64,000 nt of DNA from Cynocephalus volans (GCF_027409185.1 NC_084462.1:25085577-25149576); one strand, 5' to 3'; shown: positions 1-11,127, counted from the first letter of the stretch. Numbers and translations: made by a program. Notes: generated from the letters alone by a model not told the origin.

Positions 1-230
1 GGATCTGAGCCCTTGGGCTCCAAACTGGCGGTTGGAGCAGGTAGGCCAGGCAGAAAGAAGGCTTGATCCCCGGTCTGGGGTCTGCAGATCGAGAGGTGAG
101 TGGGACTCTGCGAAGTCAGGAAGCTAGTACAGTCGACGGAGAGGAAGAGGTTAAAAAGGCCACCGGGCTGGAGAAGAAGCAGGGTGCTGGGCCCTTCCTG
201 ATGCCTCCCCTAATGCCCCACCGCCCGCAG

Positions 231-1415
231 CCCCATCTCCTCCGAAGGGAACGAGCTCCTCGTCCAATTCGTCTCGGATCTCAGTGTCACCGCCGATGGC
301 TTCTCAGCCTCCTACAAGATCCTGCCGCGGGGTGCTGCCGAAGAGGGGCCAGCCCGGAGCCCGGGTGAAGACGCCCGACCTGGTCCCAAAGTCAAGCCGC
401 CCACCAAGCCCCAAGTCCCACCTGCAGAGAAACCAGAGGCCTCACCTGAGGCCGAGGCAACTCCAGTGGGCCCAGGTGAGTCTGGGAAAGGGGAAGAAGT
501 GGGTGAGGACTGAAGGGAGCTGTTTCATTCATTCATTCACTGATGCCTCCTTCATATCAATAGCTGGTACTGTGTCCCAGGACCCAAATCTGGATAGAGC
601 TCTGAACAAGTTCAAATCAATGAGGCTGATATGGGGAAAGTGGTCCCTCCTACCTGCTGGGTAGATCAACCTTCCAAAACATCCTCCTCTCCCTACTAGA
701 TGCACCCAGTGTCCCCTGCCCAAAGCAGTGCCGGAGGACAGGCACCTTGCAGAGCAACTTCTGTTCCAGCAACCTGGGTAAGAAGCCCCATTCTGCCGAC
801 CCTGCTCTTTTGGCTTCCCTAACCAGCATACCCCACTCCACCCCAACCCCTCCCGGTTCTGGTTCCAGTTCTGCCCTGGCTCCTGGCTCCTCATCTCCTA
901 CCCTGGCTCCTGGTTCCTCATCATTCACCCCTTTTCTCCCACAGTGGTAACTGCAACAGTAAAGTCCATGGTTCGGGGCCCAGGCGAGGGCCTCACTGTC
1001 ACTGTCAGTCTCATTGGTGCTTACAAAACTGGAGGACTGGACCTGCCTTCTCCACCCACTGACACCTCCCTGAAGTTTTATGTGCCCTGCAAGCAGTGCC
1101 CCCCCATGAAGAAAGGTAACAGAGATGTAGGCAAATGGAGAAGGGGTCTTAGCCACACTAAAACGATAGAAGTGTAGAATCTGAATGAGAAAATGTGTTG
1201 ACAAGGTCTCAATAACATAAGCTCTCAATCCCTCCCTCCTTTACCCAGGATCCAGTTATCTGCTGATGGGCCAGGTAGAAGAGAACAGAGGTCCCATCCT
1301 TCCTCCAGAGAGCTTTGTGGTTCTCTACCGGCCCAACCAAGACCAGATCCTTACCAACCTAAGCAAGAGGAAGTGCTCCTCTCAACCTGTGGGGGCTGCT
1401 GAGTCCGAGGCCTGA
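231..1415 (+). CDS. PCOLCE: Procollagen C-endopeptidase enhancer 1, 3' part (4 exons)
   Basis: Secreted glycoprotein that binds the C-propeptide of fibrillar procollagens and boosts BMP1/tolloid cleavage. Only the last four coding exons lie in the window: 231-475, 700-777, 945-1115 and 1249-1415 (stop TGA 1413-1415), about 219 residues; bases 1-230 read as intron. The first exon ends the second CUB domain ([20 protein letters not shown]) and runs into a Pro/Lys-rich linker. The rest encodes the NTR (netrin-like) domain with its cysteines ([23 protein letters not shown]), which is the heparin-binding end. All junctions are GT-AG and in phase. Compared with the human protein as I remember it, the linker seems about a dozen residues longer. 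Symbol assigned from near-identity to the human C-terminus and from MOSPD3 lying next door. Confidence 0.96.
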
Positions 1416-1464
1416 GATCCAGGCCAGCTGCTGCCTCTAGTTCTTGGGTTTCCTTTCTTATCCA

Positions 1465-1470
1465 AATAAA
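1465..1470 (+). terminator. PCOLCE: PCOLCE poly(A) signal AATAAA
   Basis: Canonical AATAAA 50 bases after the PCOLCE stop codon. A short 3' UTR is expected, with cleavage near 1485. Confidence 0.85.
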
Positions 1471-1638
1471 TGTTTAACTGAAGAAGGGATCAGATCTTCA
1501 TTTCTATGGTTTAAGGGGCTCATCTTGTGGATTTCTTTTAATTAATTAAATCAACAGATGTTTACTATGCAGAATAATCTTTTAAGAATGTAGGGGTCAG
1601 GGGCAGGCTCCACCGGCCAGGCCTTAAAGAAAAAAAAA

Positions 1639-2270
1639 GTCCGATCTTGTAACTCCTTTGCTCAAAACTCCCGTAGTTTCCCACCAGTCTCAGAATAAAA
1701 TCCAAAATCTTACCATGGGTTCTAAGGCTCTAGGTAATCTGCATCCTCCCTCCCACCTCATCTCATCTCTTACTATTGTCTCTCCCACCATCTGGTCCTG
1801 GTCTTGCTGGCCACGCTGGCCATTTCTAGTACACTTCTGCTTCAGGCCTTTGCTGTTCCCTCTACCCAGAATTATTTTCCATAGATATCTCATGGCTCGC
1901 TTCCTAATGCAAACCAGACCTCTGCTCAAAGTTCATCTTAGTCACTCATTCGTTCATTCCAAATGGCAGGCACTATTTCCAGTGCTGAAGATAGAAAACA
2001 AAACAAAGTCCCAGCTCTTGTGGAGAAGAGAGAACATTCTACTGGAGCAGAGATAAACAATATGATGTCAAGTAGCGATATAAATGCTATAAAGAAGACA
2101 AAAGCATGATAAGAGGGGGGGGGTTCTACATATGATAGGGTGCTCAGGGAAGGATTTCCCATATGATCAACTTTGTTTTTGTGTGACCTTGCCAGAGGCT
2201 CGAGGTTAATCTGTAAAAGGAGTTGAAGATTCAATGAGACGATGTAAGTGGCAGGGTTTGGCAAATGTTA
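1639..2270 (+). repeat. LINE-2 fragment plus an older unassigned repeat
   Basis: Bases 1639-1945 match the 3' half of L2, with the characteristic run from a 'cagaataaaatccaaa' block to a 'cttcaggcctttgctgttcc' block. The following 300 bases (a CATTC-rich start, then 'ggcactatttccagtgctg') look like another mammal-wide old repeat that I cannot assign. Sense strand plus. It fills the PCOLCE-MOSPD3 gap before the CpG island. Confidence 0.65.
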
Positions 2271-2519
2271 ATTTCCTGTCCAAATGTGAGTGATTTCCCA
2301 GGTCTGTGAAGGAAGCAGAAAAACTATAGAATAGTCCTGGGCTGAGATTTAAGTCCCAACTGACAGCATCCTCCAACTAGTACTATAGAAAACAGGGTTT
2401 GGTTTGCTGCAGAAGCTTCTAGGAAAGCCTAGAATTGAAGTGGAGAAAAAGGGCTTCGGTGTGGAAGATACAGTGATTTAGACGGTCTCAAAGCATGGAG
2501 GAAGGGACAAAGCTCAGCT

Positions 2520-3560
2520 CGCAGCCCCACCCCGGTCTCTCCGAATTATGTCTAGGCCCAGAGTTCTAGCCAGAGACGCCCACAAAATCCTTTCGTCACT
2601 GGGGTCAAGCCAATCGGGACCCCCAGGACGGGGGCGTTCTGTTTGGCTTTTAAGCGCACCAATCGGCATATAGTTGCGGCGGAAACGAGGCCGCCCTGGC
2701 CAATGACAGACGTCGTACGGCGGAAGTGAGTGCAGAAAGGGACCGTCGGTGAGATGGCATCCTTGGCCTGGGCACAGGCTGATTGGCTGGTGCTTTGACC
2801 ACAATGTGAGAATCATTACACGAACGGCCGTTAGGAGGCGAACCCGATGGGGCGTGGGCCCGCGACACAGACATGTCTCCCGGAGAGCGGGAGACATGAA
2901 ACGGCAGCTCCGGAGGAGGCCGCGGTAGCCGCAGGAGTCCGGCCGGAGAGAGGGGGCGGGAGCCTCGGAACGCCCGGAAGGGGCGGGGCCTGCTGCAGGG
3001 CGGGGATTATGGAGTGCCCGAGCCGGGGCTGAAAACCCCGGGGTGGGAGCAGCAGGGGGCAGGCTTTAGCGGGGTGGGCGTGACCATCGAGGTGGGGCTT
3101 GGGGGCCGGGTCTAAAGGGACCTGGGGGGCAGAGCTGGAAAGGCGAATAGTTTGGGGGGCCTGGGCCTGCGTCTGTCGGAACCCTATGTAGCGGGGTTCC
3201 GAGGCGGCGGCGACATCAGTCCACGCCCTGCCCGACAATCTCATCTTGTCCCCTCTCGCCCCTCGTGCCCCCTAGCCTTAGACTCCACACCCTGTCCCCT
3301 GAGCTCTGCCCTCGGATGTCCGACCTCCCAGAGCCTGCATGCGCCGTGGGGCGCCCCAGGACCAGGAGCTGGTGGGGCCGGGGGCCCCTGGACGGGGGTC
3401 CCGGGGTGCCCCTCCTCCCTCCGGACCCGTTGTCCCCGTCCTCGTCTTTCCCCCGGATCTAGTATTCAGGGCGGACCAGCGGAGTGGACCCCGACAGCTG
3501 CTGACCCTCTATAACCCTACAGGAACTGCGCTTCGCTTCCGAGGTGAAGGGATGGGCGCC
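2520..3560 (+). promoter_or_regulatory. MOSPD3: CpG-island promoter of MOSPD3
   Basis: Sharp rise in G+C and CpG with GC boxes (gggcggggcc near 2980), inverted CCAAT boxes (ccaatcgg near 2610 and 2655) and a CCAAT at about 2700. The island runs across the MOSPD3 start codon at 3339. The transcription start and any non-coding first exon cannot be fixed from sequence alone. Confidence 0.75.
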
Positions 3561-5164
3561 TCATGCTAGGCATCTGAGGAATGGCGGCAGGATATTGGGG
3601 GGCAGTGTGAGCTCGGGGATGAGTAGGGTCAGATGTCCAGCCTTGGCGGACTGGATGAGTGATGTTCAGCCCTGGGGTAGAAGGCATGCCCACCACGAGC
3701 ATAGCTTGTTCAAGGTCTCTTTGTATCTTTATCCCCAGTCCTGTGCACAGCACCTGCCAAATACACGGTGTTTGACGCAGAAGGATATGTGAAGCCTCAG
3801 TCCTGCATTGACATGTGAGTGAGCTGGGAGGATGGGGGCTGGTGGAAGCCAGGGGTATCTACCATCTGTTGTCTTAGGTCTGAGACTGTCGTCTTTAACC
3901 TGTTTTCCCCACCCTCTGTCTGCATCCCTAAGGGAAAAGCTCCTGGGGGGAAGGCCCGGATTTGCTTGGATTACTGCCTCTCACTCACTTCCTCTCAATG
4001 GGCCTCTCTTCTACCTTGGAACCAGTGTGATTCGCCACGTGGCCCCCATTCCCAGCCACTATGATGTCCAGGACCGCTTCCGCATTGAGCTGTCTGAGGA
4101 GGGAGCTGCAGGCCGTGTGGTGGGACGCAAAGACATCACCTCGGTTCTGAGAGCCCCAGCATCCCCCCTTGAGCTTCAGGGACAGCCTGACCCAACGCCC
4201 CACCCAGGACCTCCTGCCTGGTCAGCACCACCTACGGCCAGACACTCCCAGGAGAGTGAGTTGGAGATGGGGATTCTTGAGTTCTGTAGAGAGGGAGGAA
4301 TTAGCGTTACTGTAGAATGAGCTAAATTGGATTTGAAGAAGTCTCCTGGTTCAGTCTTCTGCCTTTTGATGGAAACATTCCTAGGAGGTGAGATTTTATA
4401 TCAGGTTAGGGGGAAAAAAGATTTTGCAGTTTTCCAGGTTTCTGGCTTCTACTTAGTGGGAAAAGTCCTTCCTTAGGTCTAAGCATGTGCCCGCTCTATT
4501 AAGTTCAATAAGAAACCTGTATTGAGCAATTACACTGTACCAAGTTGTGCGCTGGGTATGAGAGGTAGAGAGAGGTCCCTCCTGTCAGACAGGTGCACAG
4601 AAGACGGCAGCAAAAGCAGAGTGAAAGAGCAAATGAACACTGAGGACCCAGCGGAGAGAGGGTTTCCTGTGGCCGTGAGGATAAAGACTCCAGGAGTACA
4701 AGACACATGTAGTGTGCCCCTAGATGGTGATAAAAAGTAGATACATCTTCCATGTTCTGTCTCCTCCTGGATCCAGGCCCCAGAGAAAGGGGACCTTGGG
4801 CTGGGCAGGGGTGGGGGCTGCAGCTTCTGACAATGAGCATTGTTTCCCAGACCCCCGCCCACAACTGGCCACCAGCTCCTTTCTCCTCTTCTTGCTGACG
4901 GGTATAGTCTCTGTGGCCTTCCTGCTGCTCCCACTGCAGGACGAACTCGGCAGCCAGCTGCCTCAAGTCCTACACGTCTCCCTGGGACAAAAGTTGGTGG
5001 CAGCCTATGTCTTGGGTGAGCACAGTAGTGGCTGGGGATCCAGGCCCCAGAGAAAGGGGGGCAGGGGCCAGTGGGAGGGCTCACAGCGCCCCGGGCTGCT
5101 CATACCTTGCTGTTTCTTTCTGCCCTCCCCAGGCCTCCTCACCATGGTGTTCCTCCGGACCTGA
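3339..5164 (+). CDS. MOSPD3: Motile sperm domain-containing protein 3 (MSP-domain ER protein)
   Basis: Small tail-anchored ER membrane protein of the VAP-like MOSPD family. The MSP domain binds FFAT-type motifs at membrane contact sites. Exons: 3339-3543, 3739-3814, 4026-4255, 4851-5015, 5133-5164, giving 708 nt and 235 residues, the same length as human. The N-terminus ([15 protein letters not shown]) is Gly/Pro-rich. The MSP fold spans roughly residues 33-145 ([20 protein letters not shown]). Two hydrophobic segments close the protein ([19 protein letters not shown] and the C-terminal [16 protein letters not shown]). All introns are GT-AG. The start ATG has a weak context (T at -3, C at +4), and an out-of-frame ATG at 3316 opens a reading frame that overlaps it, which could dampen translation. 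Confidence 0.97.
4769..5059 (+). repeat. 24-bp direct repeat flanking MOSPD3 exon 4
   Basis: The same 24-base string, starting ggatccaggccccagag and ending aaagggg, occurs at 4769-4792 in intron 3 and at 5036-5059 in intron 4, one on each side of the exon at 4851-5015. It is not part of a SINE that I recognise. Confidence 0.7.
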
Positions 5165-5334
5165 GTTCCCTGCCCCACCCCTGCCGCACGCTCCCCGGGC
5201 AGGGACTTGAGGCAGCCACTGTGATGCTCATACCTTGCCTCAACTCCTACTCTCTTCTTCTCCTTCCGGCCTACCCACCCTCTCCACCACCACCCCCCAA
5301 AATACGCAGGGATTTGTACTCATTTTCCAAGTTG

Positions 5335-5340
5335 AATAAA
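5335..5340 (+). terminator. MOSPD3: MOSPD3 poly(A) signal
   Basis: AATAAA in a doubled AATAAAATAAA context, 170 bases after the MOSPD3 stop. Confidence 0.8.
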
Positions 5341-5489
5341 ATAAATTTTTAAAATTAAAATGAGAAATGTAGGGTACTTGCCCCTATCTTCCCACTTCTT
5401 TCTTAGTACCCAAATGGCCTCCAGTACTTCTTGCCCCCATTCCCAAGGGACCCAGGCTCCTGCGGCAGTGAGAGACCCAGTGAGGATTT

Positions 5490-5790
5490 AAAAGACCTTA
5501 GTTAGTCCTGGTGCTGCATCAAAAAATCCATGTGACCTTGAGCAAGTCATTCAGTTTCTCTGAGTTTCCATTTCTACCTCTAAAATGAAGGCATTGGAGG
5601 GCCAGCCCGTGGCTCACTTGGGAGAGCGTGGTGCTGACAACACCAAGTCAAGGGTTAAGATCCCCTTACCAGTCATCTTTTTAAAAAATAAAATAAATAA
5701 AATAAAATGAAGGCATTGGGCAAGTTGATTCTTAGGATCCCTTTCAGGCCTAGAATAGCATTCTCTCCCTAAGCCAACCTACCTAACCTA
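5490..5790 (+). repeat. MIR remnant split by a SINE
   Basis: The core block 'tgaccttgagcaagtcattcag' is typical of MIR SINEs. The element resumes after the tRNA-type SINE at 5598-5703. Confidence 0.6.
5598..5703 (+). mobile_element. tRNA-Ile-derived SINE, CYN-like monomer
   Basis: Box-A-like gtggctcacttgggagag, an 'aacaccaagtcaagggttaa' middle and an A-rich tail. It is flanked by a perfect 16-bp target-site duplication (aaaatgaaggcattgg at 5582-5597 and 5704-5719), so it is a young retroposon. Confidence 0.85.
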
Positions 5791-6582
5791 AAAAGAAACA
5801 AACAAAAATGCTACTTCATACTGCCCACTGTAGAACTCAAGTCTCACCATCCTGAGCCAAAGGTGCCTCCTGCCAGGTTGCCCGAATGCTTGCAATCCCC
5901 AGATCCTTTTTTGCCTTTTTAACCCTTTTTTATCTGTTCTTATTTTGTCTTTCCTTAAGACTTCAATTCCCATGGATCAGAAACACCAAGGTCCCTCACA
6001 AGACCGGGGGAAATGGCATTGCCTGACATAACTTTACCTTAACTGTGCAAGATAAATTAAGGCACAGGAAAAGAATAGGATCCTCAAAAGGCGGGTTTCC
6101 AGCCCATCTGCCCTCCTTCAAGTGCGGGGTGAGGGGAAAGAAAGTAGAAAGGGGAGCCAGTGACACTGGGCAAATTGTCACTGGGACAAAGAATCAGCAA
6201 GATAATGTTAAGATAAACCCAGTCTGTTACACCACGAGAAGGTTATCAGTTGTTCCAGCTTTACTTTGGGGGCCCTGGGACCTGCCCCACTGCTCTGGGA
6301 GTCTGGTCCCTTCTATATCCAGATCTGGCCCCAGTGGGGCATGGCCCTGATAGTGTGCAGAGAATGGGTCTCTAGTCTGTGTCCAGGAGTCCAGGGAGAG
6401 CTCTTTCCGCAAAGAGCCCAAACCCCTCTCACCAAATTACATGTGTATGGATGATAACCATTCATTCTGAACTGCCTGTGCCCAGGTCCCCAAAATACAT
6501 TTGTACCACACAGGTTAATGATCCTGCTAGTATTTGTTGTGAAAAGGCCTTTTTCTGGCAGGTCAAGAAGGATTTCTGGAGG

Positions 6583-6695
6583 CTGGCGGGTTAGCTCAGT
6601 TGGTTAGAGTGTGGTGCTAATAACACCAAAGTCAAGAGTTCGGATCCTCATACCAGCCAGATGCTTTAAAAAGAAAAAAAGAAAAAAAAAAGAAG
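6583..6695 (+). mobile_element. CYN-like monomer, very close to tRNA-Ile(AAU)
   Basis: The body from ggctggcgggttagctcag through ctaataacaccaaagtc is almost a tRNA-Ile gene with an AAT anticodon. It has an A-rich tail and an imperfect direct repeat (caagaaggatttctgg and agaaggctttctgag). It is the clearest evidence for the parent tRNA of the SINE family in this window. Confidence 0.8.
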
Positions 6696-7021
6696 GCTTT
6701 CTGAGACACCATTTGGGGGGGTGGGTTGGGACACAGACTTTTTTTAGAAAAAAATCTTTTTAGAAAACTGAGCTTACAGCAGTTGGAGTGAGAGTGTATT
6801 TGTTTCTTGTAGATGCTGTAACAAATTATCATAAATTTGGTGGCTTAAAATAACACAAATATTTTTTCTTACAGTTCTGGAAGTCAGAAATCCAAACTGA
6901 GTCTTCTGGGGTATCAGCAGGGCTGCATTCCTTTGGAAAGCACCAGGGGAGAATCTATTTCCTTGCCTCTTCCAACTTCTACAGGCCATCTGCATTCCTT
7001 GGCTTGTGGCACCTTTCTCCA

Positions 7022-7322
7022 GCTTTATTTATTTATTTTTAGCAGGTGGCCAGTACAGGGATCAAACTTCTAACCAACTGAGCTAACTGGCCAACACCCT
7101 TCCTCCTTATTTATTTATTTATTTATTGCTGGCTGGCTCCTATGGGGATCCAAACCCTTGACCTTGGTGTTGTAAGACTGCACTCTAACCAACTGAGCCA
7201 ACCAGCCAGTCTCCCTCCGTATTTATTTATTTATTTTTGTGGCTGGCCGGTATGGGGATCAGAACCCTTGACCTTGGTGTTACAAGGCTATGCTCTAACC
7301 AACTGAATTAACCAGCCAGCCT
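7022..7322 (-). mobile_element. Three adjacent CYN-like SINE monomers
   Basis: Three reverse-strand monomers in a row (about 7022-7105, 7110-7210 and 7211-7322). Each has a TTTATTTATT head (reverse of the A-tail), the block 'cttgaccttggtgtt' or a relative, and 'ctaaccaactga'. The T-rich spacers suggest serial insertion into each other's tails rather than a tandem multimer. Confidence 0.75.
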
Positions 7323-7383
7323 ATATATATACATATATATAGGCAGCTGCACCCTCCTTCCACCCCCCAATCCAGGATAATCT

Positions 7384-7772
7384 CCCTGTGTTGGTTTGCT
7401 AAACCTACCTTAACAGAATAGCACAGACCGGGTGGCTTAAACAACAGAAATTTACTTTCTCACAGTTCTGCAGGCTAGAAGTACAAGATCAAGACGTCAG
7501 CAGGGTTGGTTCCTTCTGTGGCCTCTCTCCTTGGAGACAGCCACCTTCTTGCTGTATCTTCCCATGGTCTTCCCTCTGTGCATGCGCACTCCTGTGTCTC
7601 TTTGTGTCCAAATTTCCTCTTCTTATAAGGATACCAGTCAGATTGGATTAGGGCCCATTTCAAATTCAGAGCCTCATTTTAAAGTAATCACCTCCTTAAG
7701 GACAGTCACACTCTGACATTCTGGGGCTTTAACATATGAATCGGGGGAGGGACACAATTCAGCCTATAACAC
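7384..7772 (-). mobile_element. Second MLT1-like MaLR solo LTR fossil
   Basis: LTR with tgttggt...ataaca ends, in reverse orientation. It shows the typical MaLR blocks 'ggtggcttaaacaacagaaa' and 'cacagttctgcaggctagaa', and is flanked by a short ccct direct repeat. It is nested in the older MLT1 LTR. Fossil, solo LTR only. Confidence 0.65.
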
Positions 7773-7790
7773 CCTCCATCTCAACATCCT

Positions 7791-9781
7791 TGTTTTAGTC
7801 CATTTTGTGTTGCTATAACAGAAATACCTGAGACTGGGTAATTTATAAAGGGAAGAGGTTTATTTGGCTTAGGATTCTGGGACAGCTGCATCTGGCGTGG
7901 GCCTCAGGCTGCTTCTAGTCATGGCAGAAAGTGGCAGGGGGCCAGTGGGTACAAGCAGATCACATGGCAAAAGGAAGCGAGAGAAGGTGCCAGGGTCTTT
8001 TTAAGCAACAAGCTCTCGCAGGAACTAATAGAGCGAGAACTCACTCATTAATCCTCCCTCCCCCAGGGAAAACATTAATCCATTCATGAGGGATCCACCC
8101 CCATGACTCAATCAGTTTCCAACACTGCCACATTGGAGATCAACTTTCCACATGAGTTTTGGAGGGGACAACACATCCAAACTCCATCGTTCAGCCCCTG
8201 GCCCCCCAAAATTCATGTCACTCTCACATACAAAATATTATCATTCTATCCCAACTCCCAAAAGTCTTAGCTTGCTCCAGCACCAAATTAAAAGTCCAAA
8301 GTCCAAAGTCTCACCTGAGACCAAAAGCTAAAGTCCTTCCAGCTGTGAACCTTGATTCCATGTTCGACTGCCTCTGGACACTGGTGTGGAGGTTGGGTCC
8401 CCAAGTCCTTGGGCAGCTCCGCTCCTATGGCTTTCCTGGTCTCAGGCCACACTTCACCTCTCCCAGGCTGGCATTCCACTCTGCTAGCTCCGCAGGTCTG
8501 GGGTCTCCATGGTGGTCCCGCTCTCACGGCTCCACTAGGCATGGCGCTGTTGGGGTTTCTCTGCTGCAGCTCTGATCTCACATTTCTGCTCGGCATTGTT
8601 CTAGTGAAGGCTGTCTGCAGTGACTCCACCCATGAGACCGATCTCTTCCTGGGCCCCCAGACTTTTCCATACATACTTTGGAATCTGGTTGGAGGTTCCC
8701 AAGCCTTCCCAGCTCTGGCATTCTGTGAGCCTGCAGACCTAACACCACGTGGACGCCACCAAGACTTCTGGCTTATATTTTCCAAAGCTGTGGGTCCAGC
8801 CACACCTGGGGCCAATTTAGCCACAGCTGGAGCAGCCATAGCAGCTGGGGTGCTGGTGCTGGAAGCAGCTTCTCGAGGTGGCCCTGGCAGCAAGCCCATA
8901 GAGGATGCCTCGGGCCTGTTCCCCAAGACCATTCTGTCTCCCTAGGCCTTTGGGCCTGAAATGGAAGGGTTGGCCCCAGAGGCTTCTGCAATGCCTTCAG
9001 GGCCTTTTTCTCCTTCTCTCGATAATCCCTTTCCTTTGTACTAATCTTCTTAGCTAATGGTCGCTGGGCTGCACCATTGCATGCTCTCTGCTTTTCTACC
9101 ACATGGCCATGCTGCAAATTTTCCAAATCTTTACCCTCTGCTTCCTTTTTAAATTCTGACTTCACATTATGCTTTTTCTGCCATAACTCAGCATAGGCTG
9201 TTAGAAATAACCATGCACTGTCCTTAATGCGTTGCTGCTTGGAAATTTCTTCCACCAGATACTCTGGTTCACAACTCTTAAGTCCCACCTTCCACAAAGT
9301 CCAAAGGCATGGACACAATGCAGCCAGGTTCCTTGCTATGGCATAGCAAGGGTTATCTTTTGTCCAATTCTCAATAAGTTCCTCATTTCTATTTGAGACC
9401 TCATCATCCACATGGTCTTTACTGTCCACATTTCTATCAGCATTCTGCTCACCACCACATAAGTCTCTAAGACATTCCAAACTTTCCGTCATCTTTCTGT
9501 CTTCTTCTAAGTCCTCCAAACTCCCCTAACCTTTGCCCATTACCCAGTACCAAAGCTGCATCCACATTTTCAGTTATGTGTTTAGCAACACCCCACTCCT
9601 AGGGACGAATTTTCTGTTTTAGTCCATTTTGTGTTGCTATAACAGAAATACCTGAGACTGGGTAATTTATAAAGGAAAGTGGTTTATTTGGCTTACGATT
9701 CTGGGACAGCTGCATCTGACATGGGCCTCTATTCATGGCACATTGGAGTTTCGCAGGGGACAACACATCCAAACTCCATCA
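7791..9781 (-). mobile_element. MST/THE1-like ERVL-MaLR provirus fossil (LTR-internal-LTR)
   Basis: Reverse-strand element. A fuller LTR lies at 7791-8189, internal sequence at 8190-9614, and a shortened second LTR at 9615-9781. The first 60 or so bases of the two LTRs are nearly identical. The internal part holds a gag-like stretch (about 8773-9519, minus) but no pol, which is normal for the non-autonomous MaLR group. It is broken as a virus. It is nested in the outer MLT1 LTR, so it is younger than that element. The MST label comes from the LTR block 'agactgggtaatttataaag' and is moderately sure. Confidence 0.6.
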
Positions 9782-9899
9782 GTCCATCACTTAATCACAT
9801 CTGCAAAGTCCATTTTGTCATGTTAGGTAACATTCATCCACAAGTTTCAGGGATTAGGACGTGGGCATCTTTGTCAGACCATTATTCGGTCTACCACAG

Positions 9900-11127
9900 G
9901 GATCAAATGGACAGAGTGAGGAAGGACTGAGTAGCTGCTTTTGGATATTGTCCTGGACTGTATGTCAGGGAAGCAAATAGTTGAGGAGGCTTCTGCCCCC
10001 AGTTCAGGGTCCCGAGAACCCCCTAAATCAGGGTCAGGAGGCTAAGGAGGGGGCAACTTCATCCCAAAACCCAGGGGCAGTGGCATCCCAAGCCTTAAAC
10101 TAAGAGCCCTTTACTTCCTGGTGTCCTGAGGAGCTGGGCGAGCCCTCTCACGCTATGCCAGGAGCAAGGGAGGACCAAGTAGCCTGAGAGATGGGCCCTA
10201 GGATTTATGCAGCTGCCCTGGGAGTGAGAGCCAGGGCCACAACCTCCGGGAGCTGTGATTAAAAGTAAAGGGGTACCAACATTGTTTAAAATTCCCTGCC
10301 CTCCTGTAGCTTGTACCTCAGCGGCGACACCCTCATTGGCCAAAGGGGATCCCCAGGGAGATGTTCCAGACAAGGCCAACCTGACTGGGTGGGACCATTG
10401 TGGTCTTATGAGACCATTGTGCTCAGAAGAGGGCTCTGTATTTGGTTTTTAATACTTGTGGTTGCCATCCTGAAACTCTTGAACATTTTATCCCTGAATT
10501 TATGTTTTGGAAGTGAAGTCTGATGGGAGAGTGGAGCCTGTGCTGGGACTCCTGCCTCCCCTGGGTGGGTTCTCAGCTACCAGCTCCCCACCCAGGAACA
10601 GCTGTCATCCTTCCCCAGCAGGGCCCTGGGTGCACGAATGGAGGGTCATGGCTCATAAGCTCTTCCTACCAAGTTGTAGGGCAGAACCCCGAATACCTAT
10701 GAGGGTCTGCGCATAACCCCAGAGAATCTCTACACCCGAGGAAGTGTGACATTCAATAGCAAATAAAAGAACATGACAGGTTGAGAGACTGTGGAAGAAA
10801 AAAAAGTTTTGTTCCTGCTTTTTGAACAAGAGACTCTGTGTTTTCATTTTGCACAAGGACTTGCAAATCCCTGGCTCCAGAAGGTACAGGGCCAGTCCCC
10901 ACCCCACAGTGGTCTTTGGAGAAAGGACCTGTGTTATCTCCTTAGGCAGTTTCCTTGGGTAACAGGAAAAGCTCAGTTTTCCCCATGGAGACAGCATTCC
11001 CACATGCATCCTTTCTGGTCCCTTCTGCCCAGCTCTTCTCTAGGTCTCAAGGGACGGACAATGGGGTGGGGATGAGGGCAAGGAAGAAGCATGAAGATGC
11101 TTATGAATAACAGATGTCACTAGGTGG
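9900..11127. other. Intergenic DNA between MOSPD3 and TFR2, no gene seen
   Basis: Single-copy-looking sequence with weak remnants, such as a block around 10825-10870 resembling an old mammal-wide element that I cannot name. No exon with splice support and no conserved protein was recognised. Confidence 0.5.

Larger units (their letters stand above)
6795..9899 (-). mobile_element. Ancient MLT1-type MaLR LTR fossil split by later insertions
   Basis: Old solo LTR of the ERVL-MaLR group, on the minus strand. Pieces lie at about 6795-7021, 7345-7383, 7773-7790 and 9782-9899. The outer ends carry LTR-like tgtatttg and ctaccaca edges. Three CYN monomers, a second MLT1-like LTR and an MST-like provirus have landed inside it. 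It is broken and diverged. The family is generally dated to around or before the eutherian radiation. Confidence 0.6.

Noticed and set aside
1-42. Possible PCOLCE exon at the window start with a following GTAGGC donor
   Set aside because: No frame encodes the CUB2 sequence expected before PISSEGNEL, so it is read as intron.
6585-6660. Possible functional tRNA-Ile(AAU) gene
   Set aside because: It has an A-rich tail, an imperfect flanking duplication, an extra or changed base in the T-arm, and many relatives in the window. It is a SINE.
7022-7322. CRISPR-like or satellite array
   Set aside because: Three diverged units with poly-T spacers, each a SINE monomer. There are no regular spacers, and the genome is mammalian.
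8288-8932. Open frames in the 8.3-8.9 kb region
   Set aside because: They lie inside the MaLR fossil interior and show no host-protein similarity.
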